From assembly GCA_902776475.1 (NCBI GenBank), contig CACYQD010000033.1, forward strand, positions 1 to 46,492: a stretch of 46,492 nucleotides of DNA, in the 5' to 3' direction. The position numbers and the translations under genes were made by a program. The DNA is from an uncultured Prevotellaceae bacterium. GTDB lineage: Bacteria > Bacteroidota > Bacteroidia > Bacteroidales > Bacteroidaceae. This document shows, in pieces, positions 9,701 to 17,148 of the stretch (its first letter is position 1; each line of letters starts with the position of its first letter). The notes below the pieces were generated by a model that was given only the letters and a program-made list of their open reading frames with translations, did not search any database and was not told the DNA's origin.

Positions 9701-9708
9701 CAAAGATA
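9701..9708 (-). promoter_or_regulatory. -7 box of the aroA-porW-porX-tsaE operon
   Basis: TATCTTTG on the minus strand, 24 bp before the aroA ATG. I see no TTTG at the usual 19-20 bp upstream, so only the -7 part is supported. Confidence 0.5.
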
Positions 9709-9802
9709 ATCAATATTTTTCATATACGATAGTTCCAAATGCAAAAACTTTAAAGCCAATCTCTGCATTGAAATCATCATATTGTCCAACCCCCGCAAGA
9801 AA

Positions 9803-10099
9803 TACAGTTAAGACGTCACAGTGTGGTGTCTCAAAGAGAAGTATAGCAAACCAGTCCCTCTCCCTTTGGGAGAGGTTAGGTGAGGGCGAAAAAATCCTCT
9901 CCCGTGCGTCTTCTCTACATATCATATTCCCCTCACCCGTCCTCTCCCAGAGGGAGAGGGGCCATTTGGTTTGGATGGGTGCAAAAGTAAAGACGTCACA
10001 GAGTGCCGTCTTAAAAGAGAAGTATCGCAAACCAGTCCCTCTCCCTCTGGGAGAGGTTAGGTGAGGGCGAAAATACCCCCCTGTGGCGTCTTTACTTTT
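9803..10099. repeat. Pair of MITE-like palindromic elements in the aroA upstream region
   Basis: This fills the 421-bp gap between aroA and the GH25 gene. An 83-bp sequence (9811-9893) recurs in direct orientation at 9991-10074. Each copy contains CCCTCTCCC-N2-GGGAGAGG followed by TTAGGTGAGGG. An inverse copy of the same palindrome sits between them (9929-9961). The right-hand unit (9983-10099, 117 bp) has terminal inverted repeats, AAAAGTAAAGACGTCACAG against its complement at 10081-10099, with 18 of 19 matching. The left unit (9803 to about 9917) has the same ends but decayed. The element encodes no protein. Its right end overlaps the GH25 stop codon. Confidence 0.75.
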
Positions 10100-10895
10100 A
10101 ATAGAGGATATCTTTCAGCGAGGTGCCGTTGGCAAAACGGTCGAGATCGACATTCTCCTTGATGCCTTTCACATGACCGCGCTCACTATACTGCCAGATG
10201 TTGTATTTGCCTTTGCCCCTCAGCGTCGGCTCTGTCTCGCTGTACCTCGCCATGAAAATGAAAAAACGGTTGAATTCGGGGGCAAGTTTCTCGTTGTAGA
10301 AGCGGTATTGGCTGTAGAGTAGGGGATATTTGCCATATTCGCTCTTCATCAGTTCCATAAATTCCGACAGGCTCTGCTGCAATTGCTGGCGACTTGCCCC
10401 GCGGCAGCCCGATTCCTCCACATCGACCATCGGTATCAGGTCCTGCCAGTCTTTCCTGACGTGCTTGCGGAAGTTCTCAAACTGTTGTGCCGCACTGCGG
10501 CGTGTGTTGAAGAAATGGTAGCTGCCGACGGTCATACCGGCCTTGCGGGCCTCCTTGATGTTGCGCTCATAGCGCTTATCGACCAGTGAGGCCCCTTCGG
10601 TGGCTTTGATATAGACAAACTGGATGTTGCCGTCCTGTGAAACGGTCTCCCAATCGATCCTGCCCTGGTGCTTCGATACATCGATTCCGTCGTAGGGTCC
10701 GTTGCTCCTGACTGTCTTGGTGATGCCAAACCATGAGATGAATGCGTTGAAAGTCGCCGGACTAAGTTGGCTCCACAGGATGAGGAAAAAGATGAGGGAG
10801 ACAATACCGCTCAGCAGGTTTTTCAGCTTGAACGAACTCCTCCTGGGTTGTTGCCGGGTGCTTCTCTTTCGTCGCGTTCTCTTTGTGGTCGCCAT
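10098..10895 (-). CDS. Membrane-anchored GH25 muramidase-like protein
   Basis: The 265-residue product has a very basic cytoplasmic start (RRKRSTRQQPRR), one membrane helix (about 27-44) and a periplasmic GH25 domain (about 68-260). The site residues are present: D72 in GIDVSKHQG, E100 in IKATEG, and D158 and E160 in PMVDVEES. GH25 enzymes cut the MurNAc-GlcNAc bond of peptidoglycan, so it probably acts on the cell's own wall. It starts 3 bp after the upstream M50-like gene, so the two form an operon. The TAA stop lies inside the end of a MITE-like element. I cannot tell whether an original C-terminus was altered, but the last residues still fit the family. Confidence 0.9.
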   Translation of the reverse strand: MATTKRTRRKRSTRQQPRRSSFKLKNLLSGIVSLIFFLILWSQLSPATFNAFISWFGITKTVRSNGPYDGIDVSKHQGRIDWETVSQDGNIQFVYIKATEGASLVDKRYERNIKEARKAGMTVGSYHFFNTRRSAAQQFENFRKHVRKDWQDLIPMVDVEESGCRGASRQQLQQSLSEFMELMKSEYGKYPLLYSQYRFYNEKLAPEFNRFFIFMARYSETEPTLRGKGKYNIWQYSERGHVKGIKENVDLDRFANGTSLKDILY

Positions 10896-10898
10896 GTC

Positions 10899-11591
10899 TT
10901 AAGGGATGATTTGGATAAATGAGGTGATTCCCTCCCAGATGCTGGTCACCGTGAACCATAAAGCCGTGAAGATATTCTTCGAACTCCAATAGGAAACCAG
11001 GATGGTGTTGATGTTGAACAGCAAGGCCGCAGTGATGTACAGATAGGAGAATGTCAGGGGGAATTGGTGGATATCGGGCTGCTGCTGGCTGGTCTGCGAT
11101 TTGAAGCAAAAAGCATGGAAAGCGATGGTCATGCCAATGATGATGTCGTAGATCCATCTGCCTTCGGTCACAATCAGCATTCGGAAAAACAGGAAGAAAT
11201 AGGTGTATATGGGAAGGCAATAAGGAGCCAATGATACAAAAACACGTGTGGCTTTGCCTCCACTGGTGGATACTTCGCCGCAGTTCTCGTTGGCGCGGAA
11301 GGAATGAACCTTTCTGAACAACATGATGGAAACTACGGTATGGGTCAGTTCGTGGGTGAATGTCTCCATCCATTTGAGGTTCTTGCCCATCAGTCCTTTG
11401 ATCAGGCAGTAGGCAACGGCGCCGATGGTGGTCCACTTATACATTTCCAGGTTCCACCACACCGTCAATGGAGGTTCAGGAAAACAAACTTTTGTGATGA
11501 TAATGATGCTTTCCCGCAGCAGCAAAAGAATCAGTGCCACGAGTATCGGTACAAAGAGATGAGTATGTATGTTCGTCGTCTTGGTTCTCAT
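10899..11591 (-). CDS. M50-like integral membrane metallopeptidase
   Basis: The 230-residue product is strongly hydrophobic with about five membrane segments. A zinc-binding HELTH motif is at 80-84 (FTHELTHTVV), in a membrane-embedded position as in site-2-type proteases. The rest fits the M50B-like group often annotated as M50 family metallopeptidase. The second conserved motif of true S2P enzymes (NxxPxxxLDG) is not obvious, so the substrate and even the activity are uncertain. It precedes the GH25 gene with a 3-bp gap, which suggests a joint envelope role. A perfect 24-bp palindrome sits 17 bp upstream of the start. Confidence 0.75.
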   Translation of the reverse strand: MRTKTTNIHTHLFVPILVALILLLLRESIIIITKVCFPEPPLTVWWNLEMYKWTTIGAVAYCLIKGLMGKNLKWMETFTHELTHTVVSIMLFRKVHSFRANENCGEVSTSGGKATRVFVSLAPYCLPIYTYFFLFFRMLIVTEGRWIYDIIIGMTIAFHAFCFKSQTSQQQPDIHQFPLTFSYLYITAALLFNINTILVSYWSSKNIFTALWFTVTSIWEGITSFIQIIP

Positions 11592-11607
11592 TTTGTTCCG
11601 TCTCCCC

Positions 11608-11631
11608 GCGGACGGTCATATGACCGTCCGC
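11608..11631. promoter_or_regulatory. Perfect 24-bp palindrome upstream of the M50-like gene
   Basis: GCGGACGGTCAT joined to its exact reverse complement, with no spacer. It ends 16 bp from the ATG at 11591. It could be an operator, a leader hairpin or a REP-type repeat. It has no T-run on either strand, so a terminator role is less likely. Confidence 0.5.
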
Positions 11632-11793
11632 CCTCCAAATCACAAAAGTCAAAGTTGAATAATATATAGATAGTAAGTTATATCTGTTTGTCCCCTGAAT
11701 GTAAAGAATGCCTTATGCCTCTTTTCCTATCAGTCCTTAGACTGTTTTGGGGGAATCCATGGCGCTTTCTTGACTTATGTCAATTTCTGCGAC

Positions 11794-12798
11794 CTATAAG
11801 AACAGGCAATTGACGAATCCCATCAGGAATCCCAGTCCTGCTCCAAGCCAGACGATGGCGCGAAGTTCTTTTTTCATGACTTCCAGAATCAGCTTCTCGG
11901 CCTCATCCATGTCCATCTCGTTGATGCGCGTCTCAATGATCTGGCTGATATCTACAGCTTCGAGGATCTTCGGCAACCGCTCCTTGATGGTGGTGCAGTA
12001 GAGCGACATGACCGAGTCCTTGATGCGCTGGATGTCTTCTTTTTTGTCTTTCAGTATGTCGCTCATCGGCCGGTCGAGCAGATTTTTCAGCTCACTGTGG
12101 ATGATGTCCCCGACCATCTCTTTTGAGTTGTTGCGGAGCATCTCGTTGATGTTGGCCGAGAGGGCGTTCTCCACCGGTTCCGCCAGAGCGTTGATGAACT
12201 GTGAGGCAACATCTGCTCCAGACTGTCCGAACAGCTTGCGGATGCCACGGCCGATCATGTCTCCGAACCCTCCTCCATGGCCGATGCCATCGTTGGCGAG
12301 TTTGTCGCCGAATCCCTTGCCGAAATGCTGCATCTTCTGCATCACATGGGCCACCGCCACATGGGCGATCTTGTCGCCGACATCACTCCGGTCCAGTTTC
12401 TTGTAGATCACCTCGGTCAGGTCATCGCCTCCCTTTTCTGCCATCTGGGTGATATCGTCAGCCTCAAGGAAATGCTCTAAATACACACGGAGGCTCTCCG
12501 GGTTATGCTGCTGAGTGATGAAATACTGGTCGAGCGCCTCCCTGATCTTTGCGAGCATGGACTCGGAGAGGAGGTTTTTCTCCAGCACTTCCTGATTCAT
12601 GAGGTTGACACTGATCGCACCACCCACAGATGCCGCTATGCGTCCTTTTTCCTTGGGGATGATGCCAGGCGTGAAAGGCACTTTGTGCCCCAGGATGTAC
12701 TTCGCCTGATGGGGGCGGAAGAGCATCCGGATGGCAATGTCATTAGTGATGTAGCCAATGACGCTGCCTACGAGAGGAGCGACGACAAGGGTGATCAT
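11794..12798 (-). CDS. DUF445 family membrane-associated protein
   Basis: The 334-residue product opens with the hallmark of DUF445: a membrane segment, then GYITNDIAIRMLFRP and VPFTPGIIPKEKGRIA. A long helical region rich in coiled-coil-like stretches follows (about 60-300), and a hydrophobic C-terminal segment (about 312-333). This matches the YheB-type proteins. The molecular function of the family is not established. It stands alone, with its own good promoter (12877-12907). The gap to the downstream M50-like gene is about 200 bp. Confidence 0.88.
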   Translation of the reverse strand: MITLVVAPLVGSVIGYITNDIAIRMLFRPHQAKYILGHKVPFTPGIIPKEKGRIAASVGGAISVNLMNQEVLEKNLLSESMLAKIREALDQYFITQQHNPESLRVYLEHFLEADDITQMAEKGGDDLTEVIYKKLDRSDVGDKIAHVAVAHVMQKMQHFGKGFGDKLANDGIGHGGGFGDMIGRGIRKLFGQSGADVASQFINALAEPVENALSANINEMLRNNSKEMVGDIIHSELKNLLDRPMSDILKDKKEDIQRIKDSVMSLYCTTIKERLPKILEAVDISQIIETRINEMDMDEAEKLILEVMKKELRAIVWLGAGLGFLMGFVNCLFL

Positions 12799-13156
12799 GC
12801 CTCAATGATAATGGTGGTTGTAAACTAAGTGGCCTTGAAAATCTGAAGAAATCCTGTCACATATTCTATAGATGGGCAAAAGTAGTGGATTTTGAGAATA
12901 TCGCAAAATTTTTTCAGGCATTTTTCTGCTAAAAAATGTTTATAACCATGATATAGTGTGAGTTGTACACTAACAACCATACAGGGATAATCAACATCTA
13001 TGAGGGTTCTCTATCGAGAAAAATATGCCTTTTCGATGCAATTATACTGAGGATTAGCCATAAGATATGCGGAAAAAGAGTAATTTTGCAAGAGACTTCG
13101 GTTTGGTGCTTGTCAATACCTGGTGCAACCGTAAATAACGTCAATCCATCACAGAT
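12799..13156. other. Intergenic region between divergent DUF445 and cupin genes
   Basis: 358 bp, AT-rich, no convincing ORF. It contains the DUF445 promoter on the minus strand and a possible -7 box TAATTTTG (13081-13088) for the cupin gene on the plus strand. The latter has no TTTG at the expected distance. Nothing else is visible. Confidence 0.5.
12877..12907 (-). promoter_or_regulatory. Bacteroidota-type promoter of the DUF445 gene
   Basis: Minus strand: TTTG (12907-12904), 19 bp, TACTTTTG (12884-12877). Both boxes match the Bacteroidota consensus. The leader would be about 70 nt. Confidence 0.7.
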
Positions 13157-13564
13157 ATGAAAATCATAGACGAAGAGCTGATAGGGAAAGTGAGAGACGA
13201 GGCTAAGAAATCTCCGAGACTGAGAATGAACTACAATTTTCACCAAAGCCTCGACGACAAATGCCACCGTTTCCTCAACGTGCTTGAACCTGGTACACAG
13301 ATTCCCGTGCATCACCATCCCACCAAGGATGAGACTGTCGTTGTACTAAAAGGCAAAGTGCGTGTATCCACCTACAACGATGATGGCGAAGTGCTGGAGA
13401 CCTGCATCGTCTGTCAGGAGGAAGGCACTTTTGGCGTTGATATCCCTAAAAACACTTGGCATGATGTGGAGTGTCTGGAACCAAGCGTGCTTTTCGAATG
13501 CAAGGAGGGTCCCTTCATAGAGCATGAGGTGGATGGCATCCTGACTATTCCGGCCAGAGAATGA
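13157..13564 (+). CDS. WbuC family cupin-fold metalloprotein
   Basis: The 135-residue product matches the WbuC group of small single-domain cupins that often sit in polysaccharide loci. Conserved parts are NFHQSLDDKCHRFLNVLEPGTQIPVHHHPTKDE, which holds the metal-binding histidines and Glu, and NTWHDVECL with the third histidine. The Cys/His-rich start of the core (DDKCHR) is also typical. The reaction is unknown. There are no other polysaccharide genes beside it, and it is convergent with the next gene 78 bp away. The start follows a short AT-rich leader. Confidence 0.85.
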   Translation: MKIIDEELIGKVRDEAKKSPRLRMNYNFHQSLDDKCHRFLNVLEPGTQIPVHHHPTKDETVVVLKGKVRVSTYNDDGEVLETCIVCQEEGTFGVDIPKNTWHDVECLEPSVLFECKEGPFIEHEVDGILTIPARE

Positions 13565-13642
13565 CAACCTTTCTTGCTTATGTAAAAAACTGTTTGGCTA
13601 CGATTGAGGTTTCCTTTTCAAATGGTGAAAAAGGCAAACCAA

Positions 13643-14302
13643 TCATGGAGCCTCCTTTGTACTGAATTTGTAGCCATCCCATTCCAGCACTTCGTCCCAT
13701 CGTTCTCCTTCCGATGAGACAGTTACCCGAATGTTCTTGCCTTTGCGAGGTAGGAAAAAAGCACTCAAACAGTTTCCATCATACAGGGTACCGATGTCTT
13801 CCGGCAATATGACTCTCATCGTTTTCTTCTCATTGTCATAGAGGTAGAACCTACATCCAACGTACTCGCTCCAACCATAGTCTTCGCCCATTTTCCATCT
13901 TACGTTACAAGCCACCAGTTTGTGTTTGGCATCGGCACAATTCCAAAAGCACATCTCAAGATAGATTGTGCCATTGCCCTCTGCACCAGGCGTTTCGTAA
14001 CTCATGAATCCGTTTTTGATATCTACAATGAAGTTTCCATGATGGCGGAGAGGCTTTTTTTGCTGGTATCGCTTCCAATCCTCATACACTTTGTCAAAGA
14101 ACTCCATTTCTTTGGAGTAATCGAAGATGGCGGTAGCAAAATCAGAGATAGTAGGGCGAGCTCCTTTGCTTTTCACTTCTATCCTCACGTCGTCATCCTC
14201 GTAAATGGGATATTCGAAAGTCTGTGCTGCCAATTTTTGCGTCCATACCAATGCCACAAGGGTCATCAGCACGGAGTATGCTTTTACATGAAGCCTTTTC
14301 AT
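13643..14302 (-). CDS. Exported protein of unknown function, paralogue of the 40.7-kb gene
   Basis: 219 residues with an N-terminal signal peptide (hydrophobic core 8-22, cleavage near KLAAQ). I recognise no named domain. It is clearly homologous to the product at 40703-41314. Shared blocks are KGA(R/K)PTISDFA near the N-terminus, D-KNG-(F/Y)-YE in the middle, MC(F/Y)WN-AD-KHKL-A-NV, YDN--KKM, and LPR-GK-I near the end. The spacing is kept, so this is one family of about 200 residues, probably periplasmic or surface-located and beta-rich. It stands alone here, convergent with the cupin gene. A TATCTTTG box lies upstream. Confidence 0.85.
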   Translation of the reverse strand: MKRLHVKAYSVLMTLVALVWTQKLAAQTFEYPIYEDDDVRIEVKSKGARPTISDFATAIFDYSKEMEFFDKVYEDWKRYQQKKPLRHHGNFIVDIKNGFMSYETPGAEGNGTIYLEMCFWNCADAKHKLVACNVRWKMGEDYGWSEYVGCRFYLYDNEKKTMRVILPEDIGTLYDGNCLSAFFLPRKGKNIRVTVSSEGERWDEVLEWDGYKFSTKEAP

Positions 14303-14346
14303 CGTCTATTTTTCTTTTTAGGGTACAAATAATCTTGAATTTATGG

Positions 14347-14354
14347 CAAAGATA
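14347..14354 (-). promoter_or_regulatory. -7 box upstream of the exported paralogue
   Basis: TATCTTTG on the minus strand, 44 bp before the ATG at 14302. No clear TTTG lies 19-20 bp further up. Confidence 0.4.
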
Positions 14355-14419
14355 ACAAATTCATTGAAACCCCGGAAAAATATAGGCAAAATTTGCTGAA
14401 TTTATGACTATTTGAGATT

Positions 14420-14890
14420 TTACGATGCGTTTGTAACACTATGAGTACCATCATCTGCAAAATAAAGCGTTTCATTATGATATGGTCCAATATCAGGATG
14501 AATTTCTATATCTGCATATAATAGAAAAACATAGTTACTTCCTAAATACCAATAAAAATTGGGATCATCGTGTTGATTGCCAGAATCATAGTCGAATTTA
14601 GTTCCTACAAACAAATAAGTTTTATGGCCATTTTCTATAAAATGACCTTGTTTCAAAATTGTAAAGTGTTTGGCTTCAACCACGTTTTGATATGCATAGT
14701 ATGATGTGCCTATAGTTCTGTCTTCATAAGAATCAAACCATTTGTCATCGTCTAAATCCAAACCATATATTCGGGAGGTTGGCAACCATGAATTAGGATC
14801 TTTCACGCATGATGCCACATATACATTGGGGACGAATGCCTCAATAATCATATATGGCCGATGATATTCTTTTAATTTCAATTTGCTCAT
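14420..14890 (-). CDS. AT-rich orphan protein with an EAFVPNVYVASC N-terminus
   Basis: 156 residues, no signal peptide and no domain I recognise. The coding sequence and its surroundings are visibly richer in A/T than the neighbours, which suggests later acquisition. Residues 9-28 contain YHRPYMIIEAFVPNVYVASC, i.e. a 'P---E-F-PN-YVA-C' pattern. I recall similar starts in small Bacteroidales proteins of unknown function, but cannot confirm it here. The rest is rich in Tyr, Asp, His and Asn, with an acidic D-rich patch (YGLDLDDDKW). It is not in an operon. The start has no Shine-Dalgarno. Confidence 0.65.
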   Translation of the reverse strand: MSKLKLKEYHRPYMIIEAFVPNVYVASCVKDPNSWLPTSRIYGLDLDDDKWFDSYEDRTIGTSYYAYQNVVEAKHFTILKQGHFIENGHKTYLFVGTKFDYDSGNQHDDPNFYWYLGSNYVFLLYADIEIHPDIGPYHNETLYFADDGTHSVTNAS

Positions 14891-15088
14891 ATCTTGCCGG
14901 TTTTTAATTACAAATTTGTTTTAAAGTGAATGCAAAAATATTAATTATTCAATGAATATCATAATGACATACATGCAGAGCAAGTGTTTTTAACATATTT
15001 TTGCAGGGGTATGTAAATGATTTGTTTGCGCTTTCAACAAATGCCCATTCGCAGGCTGTTAAACTTACTTAAAGTGTCAGACATATAG

Positions 15089-15119
15089 TTTGTGATATCA
15101 GATAAATGCAGTAACTTTG
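15089..15119 (+). promoter_or_regulatory. Bacteroidota-type promoter for the 15.2-16.1 kb operon
   Basis: TTTG (15089-15092), 19 bp, TAACTTTG (15112-15119): a full match to the -33/-7 consensus. The transcript start would fall within the adjacent dyad. Confidence 0.75.
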
Positions 15120-15133
15120 TATCGTAAGCGATA
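15120..15133 (+). promoter_or_regulatory. Dyad TATCG-TAAG-CGATA at the predicted transcript start
   Basis: TATCG (15120-15124) and CGATA (15129-15133) form an exact inverted repeat with a 4-bp spacer directly after the -7 box. The position is ideal for a repressor site. No regulator gene is intact next to it. Confidence 0.5.
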
Positions 15134-15235
15134 TAAATGAAATGTAAATGCACTTTATGGTGAAAAACTGGAATTGGCTAATAAGGAGCTGATTTCGATA
15201 GAAGCCGATACAAGAAAAGACAATTACGAGAGAAC

Positions 15236-15511
15236 ATGAAAATACGACAGTGGTTGCAATCTCTTTCATTCAAGACAGGCGTCATCGTTCTGTTGTGCTG
15301 CATACCCTTTTATATCCTGTCTTTTGCCCAGATGTTGCTGCCAATCAGCGCGGTTGCCAAAGGCATATTATGGACAGTACTTTTCGGAATGGCGAAGACT
15401 TGCCAATACGGGGGCCTTACTATTCTTGGAGTCGAAGGATACAACCGATTGAAGAGTTGGATGAGGAGTAAGAAACAAAAGGAAGCACAAGAAACCTGCC
15501 AGCAAGAATGA
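15236..15511 (+). CDS. Small two-helix membrane protein
   Basis: 91 residues with two hydrophobic segments (about 14-34 and 37-65), a short basic start and a charged C-terminal tail (RSKKQKEAQE). The hydrophobic part with PISAVAKG and GGLTILGVEGYNRLKSW resembles the small proteins named 'transporter suffix domain', but this is only a resemblance. Its ATG overlaps the TGA of an upstream open stretch (ATGA), which suggests that it was once coupled to an upstream gene now lost. A lipoprotein gene follows 37 bp downstream. Confidence 0.7.
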   Translation: MKIRQWLQSLSFKTGVIVLLCCIPFYILSFAQMLLPISAVAKGILWTVLFGMAKTCQYGGLTILGVEGYNRLKSWMRSKKQKEAQETCQQE

Positions 15512-15548
15512 TAGATACGGTAAATATCAACACCAAATAGTAATCAAT

Positions 15549-16100
15549 ATGATAAAGAATTATTTATGGGCAATCGCAGTGCTGTTCACGATGGTTGCCT
15601 GCACACAGAACAAGCCTTCACAGGCAAAAGAGAACGAACAAGAATCGGCAGTCCAAGCAGAGGCTGTTGATAGTATTGACCCACAAACAAAACAAGCAAA
15701 CATGGAAGAAGTGCAGAATTATCTGAAGGAGTGCGGCGCATTCTTCATTGCCACAGTTGACGGCGATCAGCCTCGTGTCCGTGCCTTTGGTGTGTCAGAG
15801 ATCATCGATGGACGTCTCTACATCATGACAGGCAAAGTGAAAGACGTTTACAAGCAGATGGCCAAGAACGGCAAGTTTGAGATCTGCGCCTTGAAACCGT
15901 CTGGCAGTGAGTGGATGCGTCTGAGTGGTACGTTGGTGAATGATGAGACATTGGCCGTCAAGGAGGAGTTTTTGAACCGCAACGAAAGCTTGAAGTCGAT
16001 GTACAAAGCCGATGACGACAACATGGCCGTACTCTACATCACCAATGCGACAGCCCGTTTCTGCTCTTTCGCAGAACCTGAAAGAAAGGTCGGTTTCTAA
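15549..16100 (+). CDS. Lipoprotein with a PNPOx-like flavin-binding split barrel
   Basis: 183 residues. A lipoprotein signal ends in FTMVAC, so the mature protein is lipid-anchored. After a linker of about 40 residues comes a pyridoxamine-phosphate-oxidase-like barrel (about 50-180). Landmarks are NYLKECGAFFIATVDGDQPRVRAFG, the strand DGRLYIMTGKVKDVYKQM, and the EWMRLSGTLV strand. This family binds FMN, F420 or heme and includes nitroreductase-like NimA relatives, but an exported lipoprotein version is less common. The substrate is unknown. It shares an operon with the small membrane protein upstream. Confidence 0.82.
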   Translation: MIKNYLWAIAVLFTMVACTQNKPSQAKENEQESAVQAEAVDSIDPQTKQANMEEVQNYLKECGAFFIATVDGDQPRVRAFGVSEIIDGRLYIMTGKVKDVYKQMAKNGKFEICALKPSGSEWMRLSGTLVNDETLAVKEEFLNRNESLKSMYKADDDNMAVLYITNATARFCSFAEPERKVGF

Positions 16101-16118
16101 GAGCTTCCGACGATCTTC

Positions 16119-16147
16119 ACACCCTCGATTTCCGGGGGTGTTTTTTT
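16119..16147 (+). terminator. Rho-independent terminator after the PNPOx lipoprotein
   Basis: ACACCC (from 16119) pairs with GGGTGT (to 16141) across a short loop, directly followed by a run of T to 16147. The core is nearly the same as that of the terminator at 38447. Confidence 0.8.
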
Positions 16148-16223
16148 GTCAGAGGTTTTTTGAAATTTGTTTATAGCACAGCTCTTTATTCAAGGATTCC
16201 CTTCAAAAAAGTGATGTGTCGTT

Positions 16224-17132
16224 TTATTCTCCACTGAATTGCGGGTGATAATCCGTCGCATCCAGCACATCCTCCAGACGGTAGATAAGTGTGTCGGACC
16301 GGCTGACGCTGGCGGCGGTGAAATAGCCCAGACATCCTCCTGTGATATTGCTGATGGGATTGGCTCCTCCTCCCTGTCCGGAGGTGAGTGTGCGGAAATA
16401 GTTGTAGGTGGGCTGGTCGATGGTCATCAGTTGGATGGTCACAGTGTCTCCTTCATACAATATCCTATCCCAGTCGTCCTCCTTGTCTTCCTCGGCTGTC
16501 CGTTCCATCATGCAATGGATGTCGCGGAAAACATAGCCCGGTGGGTTCCCCCGGTCGTCAAACACATTCCATCGGTAGGCTTTGGGGTGGTTCTTTGACT
16601 TGGCCAATGCATGGGGATGGGAGGAATGGCGGTCCATACGGAAATAGTAATAGTCGCGGGTATCGGGATGGGGATCTTCGGCCCATAGTATGTTGACCAG
16701 CAAACGCTCTTCCAGCACCTTCATCCAGTAGAATTGGGTGGAGACGATAGGCGCGGGATCTGGCATGGTGGATGTTGACTCATAATGCTTGCCTTCGAAG
16801 TCAATGCTCAGGTGGTAGGTCTTTCCTGCCTCTCCTGTCATCGGTGACTTGTAGCAGTCGTCAGCAGGGTGGTAAGTGAGCGTATCCTGATGACCGTCGC
16901 AGGAGATGACAACGGTGGCGCCAGGAAGTGTCTTGCCGCGCACGGAGTCGTTTACCGATCGGCTGTGGGTGATATGCACCTCTGTGCCCTCGTTGGTCAC
17001 GCGTCCTTCAACAACCACCAATGGGGCGATTTCGTGATAGTCGAAATCAATATCTTTCTCGCATGCTGTGAACAACAGCAGACCGAAGAGGAGCAAAACC
17101 GTTCTTTCCTTCATAATCATTTTTATCTTCAT
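16224..17132 (-). CDS. DUF4249 family lipoprotein
   Basis: 302 residues with a lipoprotein signal ending in LLLFTACEKD. The body follows the DUF4249 pattern: an early LVVVEGRVTNEG strand, LPGATVVIS, HLSIDFEGKHYESTS, and a GGCLGYFTAASV segment near the end. DUF4249 proteins are surface or periplasmic partners encoded beside TonB receptors, with unknown ligand. It follows the receptor gene by 16 bp and is surely co-transcribed. Met codons at positions 1, 5 and 7 are all possible starts; the choice changes only the length of the signal peptide. Confidence 0.88.
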   Translation of the reverse strand: MKIKMIMKERTVLLLFGLLLFTACEKDIDFDYHEIAPLVVVEGRVTNEGTEVHITHSRSVNDSVRGKTLPGATVVISCDGHQDTLTYHPADDCYKSPMTGEAGKTYHLSIDFEGKHYESTSTMPDPAPIVSTQFYWMKVLEERLLVNILWAEDPHPDTRDYYYFRMDRHSSHPHALAKSKNHPKAYRWNVFDDRGNPPGYVFRDIHCMMERTAEEDKEDDWDRILYEGDTVTIQLMTIDQPTYNYFRTLTSGQGGGANPISNITGGCLGYFTAASVSRSDTLIYRLEDVLDATDYHPQFSGE

Positions 17133-17148
17133 ATCCGATAGACTCCTT

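Larger units (their letters stand above)
14891..15235. other. AT-rich intergenic region with a promoter and a coding remnant
   Basis: 345 bp between divergent genes. The left two thirds are AT-rich with no ORF. The right part has the promoter 15089-15119, the TATCG/CGATA dyad at 15120-15133, and an open stretch up to 15238 that reads like the end of a helical protein but lacks a start codon. Confidence 0.6.

Noticed and set aside
9710-10030. Open frames across the aroA upstream repeats
   Set aside because: They read through the palindromic repeat copies in both orientations, and so are products of the repeat, not genes.
10762-11436. 224-codon frame overlapping the M50-like gene on the same strand
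   Set aside because: Frame-shifted reading of the M50-like gene, rich in His, Pro and Gln, with no domain.
11731-11748. CAGTC-CTTA-GACTG-TTTT as a terminator
   Set aside because: The T-run is on the plus strand, but both neighbouring genes are on the minus strand, so there is no transcript to stop; a 5-bp stem is also weak.
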